A stretch of DNA of 64,000 nt, taken from Taishania sp037189645 (GTDB lineage Bacteria; Bacteroidota; Bacteroidia; Flavobacteriales_D; Crocinitomicaceae). Position numbers and translations under genes: made by a program. This document shows positions 63,057 through 64,000 of the stretch, piece after piece (within the stretch, counting starts at the first letter, position 1; each line of letters begins with the position of its first letter). The notes beneath the pieces are model-generated. The model made no database searches. It was not told where the DNA came from and saw only the letters and a program-made list of their open reading frames with translations. The stretch is from positions 186,001 to 250,000 of the forward strand of contig JBBCIY010000005.1 in NCBI GenBank assembly GCA_037189645.1. Reading direction: 5' to 3'.

Positions 63057-64000
63057 CTATCTGATTTCTTCAAATACCAGCAGCTGGTTTTTGGAAATAA
63101 CCGGTTCCTTATCGTTCAATCCTTCCGAAACAAACGTTTTATGGCTGTTTTGGGCCAGGATCACTACTTTTCTGACCTCTACGTGGCAATCGTCTTTGTA
63201 CACCAGTACATAATCCTGGTTGTCGGAAAAGATGAGCGCCGAGGTAGGAATGCTGACAGCCCTGCTCCGGGATTCCTTTAACGCATGGATGTCTACCAAC
63301 ATCCCCGGCTTGAGCTTCAGGTCTTTATTATCCAGTACAATCCGTGCCTTCAGGACCTTCGCCTCTTCATCCAGGACCTGGGAAACGACCGAAATCTTAC
63401 CGTCAAACACTTCTTCACCGTAAGACAGGGTAGTCATTGTCACTTTCATTCCTTCGTGGATGTTCTTCACATTCCCCGCATATACATTCGCCATTACCCA
63501 CACATCGTTCAAATCGGAGATGGTGAATAAGGTTTCGCCGTCCGGGGTAACGGACATCCCCGGAGTGACGTTCTTTGCCGTGATAAATCCCGAGGTGGCA
63601 GCCTTTACCTGGAATACGCCTTTTTCAGGGCTTGCCTGGTACAATGAAAGGTCACTGCTGATTTTCAATTCATTCGCTTTGAGTACATTCAGCTCACTTT
63701 GAGCCGAGAGAAGCTCCTTTTCGGACGATATTCCCTCTTCATACATGGACTGAACGGATTTTAAATTGCGCTCCGCTACCTTGATCTGTGATTTCAAAGC
63801 GCTGTATTCCGCCTGCAAAGCACTCAGCTCAGCGCTTCTCAGTTCGATCAGCACCTGCCCCTTCCGTACGTGGTCTCCCAGGGAGAAATGTGTATTTACC
63901 ACGACACCGCTCACCAGGCTCACAAAACTGACCACTTTGTCAGGATTGGCCTCAACGCTCCCCGTCAGGTGAATGGTCTCGGAAACCTGGTCTTCCGCTG
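63057..64000 (-). CDS. RND efflux periplasmic adaptor (HlyD/CzcB family), N-terminus missing
   Basis: The frame is open past the right edge (first codons in view read AEDQVSETIHLTGSVEANPD). Seen: barrel-sandwich/lipoyl half VNTHFSLGDHVRKGQVLIEL, coiled-coil hairpin about EYSALKSQIKVAERNLKSV, second lipoyl half FITAKNVTPGMSVTPDG, beta-barrel and membrane-proximal domains to the stop at 63057. It links the inner-membrane pump to an outer-membrane channel. No His/Met-rich metal-binding tail is seen in the part in view. A GTG inside is not taken as start because the frame clearly continues. Confidence 0.9.
   Translation of the reverse strand, partial: AEDQVSETIHLTGSVEANPDKVVSFVSLVSGVVVNTHFSLGDHVRKGQVLIELRSAELSALQAEYSALKSQIKVAERNLKSVQSMYEEGISSEKELLSAQSELNVLKANELKISSDLSLYQASPEKGVFQVKAATSGFITAKNVTPGMSVTPDGETLFTISDLNDVWVMANVYAGNVKNIHEGMKVTMTTLSYGEEVFDGKISVVSQVLDEEAKVLKARIVLDNKDLKLKPGMLVDIHALKESRSRAVSIPTSALIFSDNQDYVLVYKDDCHVEVRKVVILAQNSHKTFVSEGLNDKEPVISKNQLLVFEEIR

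Overview
The window reads as chromosomal DNA of a Bacteroidota member, most likely Flavobacteriales and probably close to Fluviicola/Crocinitomicaceae (family-level placement is inference). Supporting signs: promoters of the Bacteroidota type (TTG-N19-TAnnTTTG, seen intact at least four times), no obvious Shine-Dalgarno sequences, secreted proteins with type IX secretion (T9SS) and gliding-type C-terminal domains, a fused MurF-like/alanine racemase gene, bacillithiol synthesis (bshA), and LytS/LytTR two-component pairs. GC looks moderate (about the mid-40s % by eye). No rRNA, insertion sequence, phage gene or CRISPR array was seen.

Layout. 1-2.6 kb: bshA (cut by the left edge), prmC and an outer-membrane protein, all minus. 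2.7-9.2 kb, plus strand: uvrA, a TrmH/SpoU RNA methyltransferase, then an ECF sigma factor followed by a large one-TM anti-sigma-like protein that carries a c-type cytochrome domain. 9.3-18.7 kb, minus: UPF1-type helicase, a 59-aa cysteine-rich lipoprotein, an envelope operon (MurF-like/Alr fusion, LtaS-like phosphotransferase, membrane glycosyltransferase), DoxX and DUF808 proteins. 18.8-24.0 kb, plus: valS, a YigZ/IMPACT protein, an M42 peptidase and two more members of the small lipoprotein family. 24.1-27.2 kb, minus: two exported proteins and tRNA-Ser(UGA), whose 3' end is duplicated nearby. 27.5-36.0 kb, plus: LytTR regulator plus beta-propeller LytS kinase, a lipoprotein, rpiB, tRNA-Gly(GCC), tRNA-Leu(UAA), an MFS exporter behind an attenuator-like leader, and an alpha/beta hydrolase. 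36.1-41.0 kb, minus: three envelope proteins, then a LytTR regulator and a TPR LytS kinase. 41.1-43.3 kb, plus: a second ECF sigma/membrane-protein pair and gcvH. 43.5-51.1 kb, minus: two T9SS cargo proteins, a small exported protein, a membrane patatin and a TPR protein. 51.1-59.9 kb: pruA, two secreted proteins, metK (minus), a lipoprotein, a PAS-LuxR regulator and an OmpR-type regulator/kinase pair that faces (59.96-64.0 kb, minus) a heavy-metal RND pump and its adaptor, cut by the right edge.

How they work together: most single genes are housekeeping (repair, translation, redox buffering, amino-acid and SAM metabolism). The sets that work together are the envelope operon, the two ECF sigma/membrane-partner pairs, the two LytS/LytTR pairs, and the metal pump with the adjacent two-component system. 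Several genes have a -7 box only 4-5 nt before the start codon, which predicts leaderless mRNAs.

Most promising novelties: the cytochrome-c-bearing anti-sigma-like protein; the small CEC-motif lipoprotein family whose promoter, leader and signal peptide are nearly identical between loci; the attenuator-like leader of the MFS exporter; the 81-bp duplication at the tRNA-Ser 3' end; and the eroded MurF half of the racemase fusion. All positions and motifs were read by eye; no database search was run.
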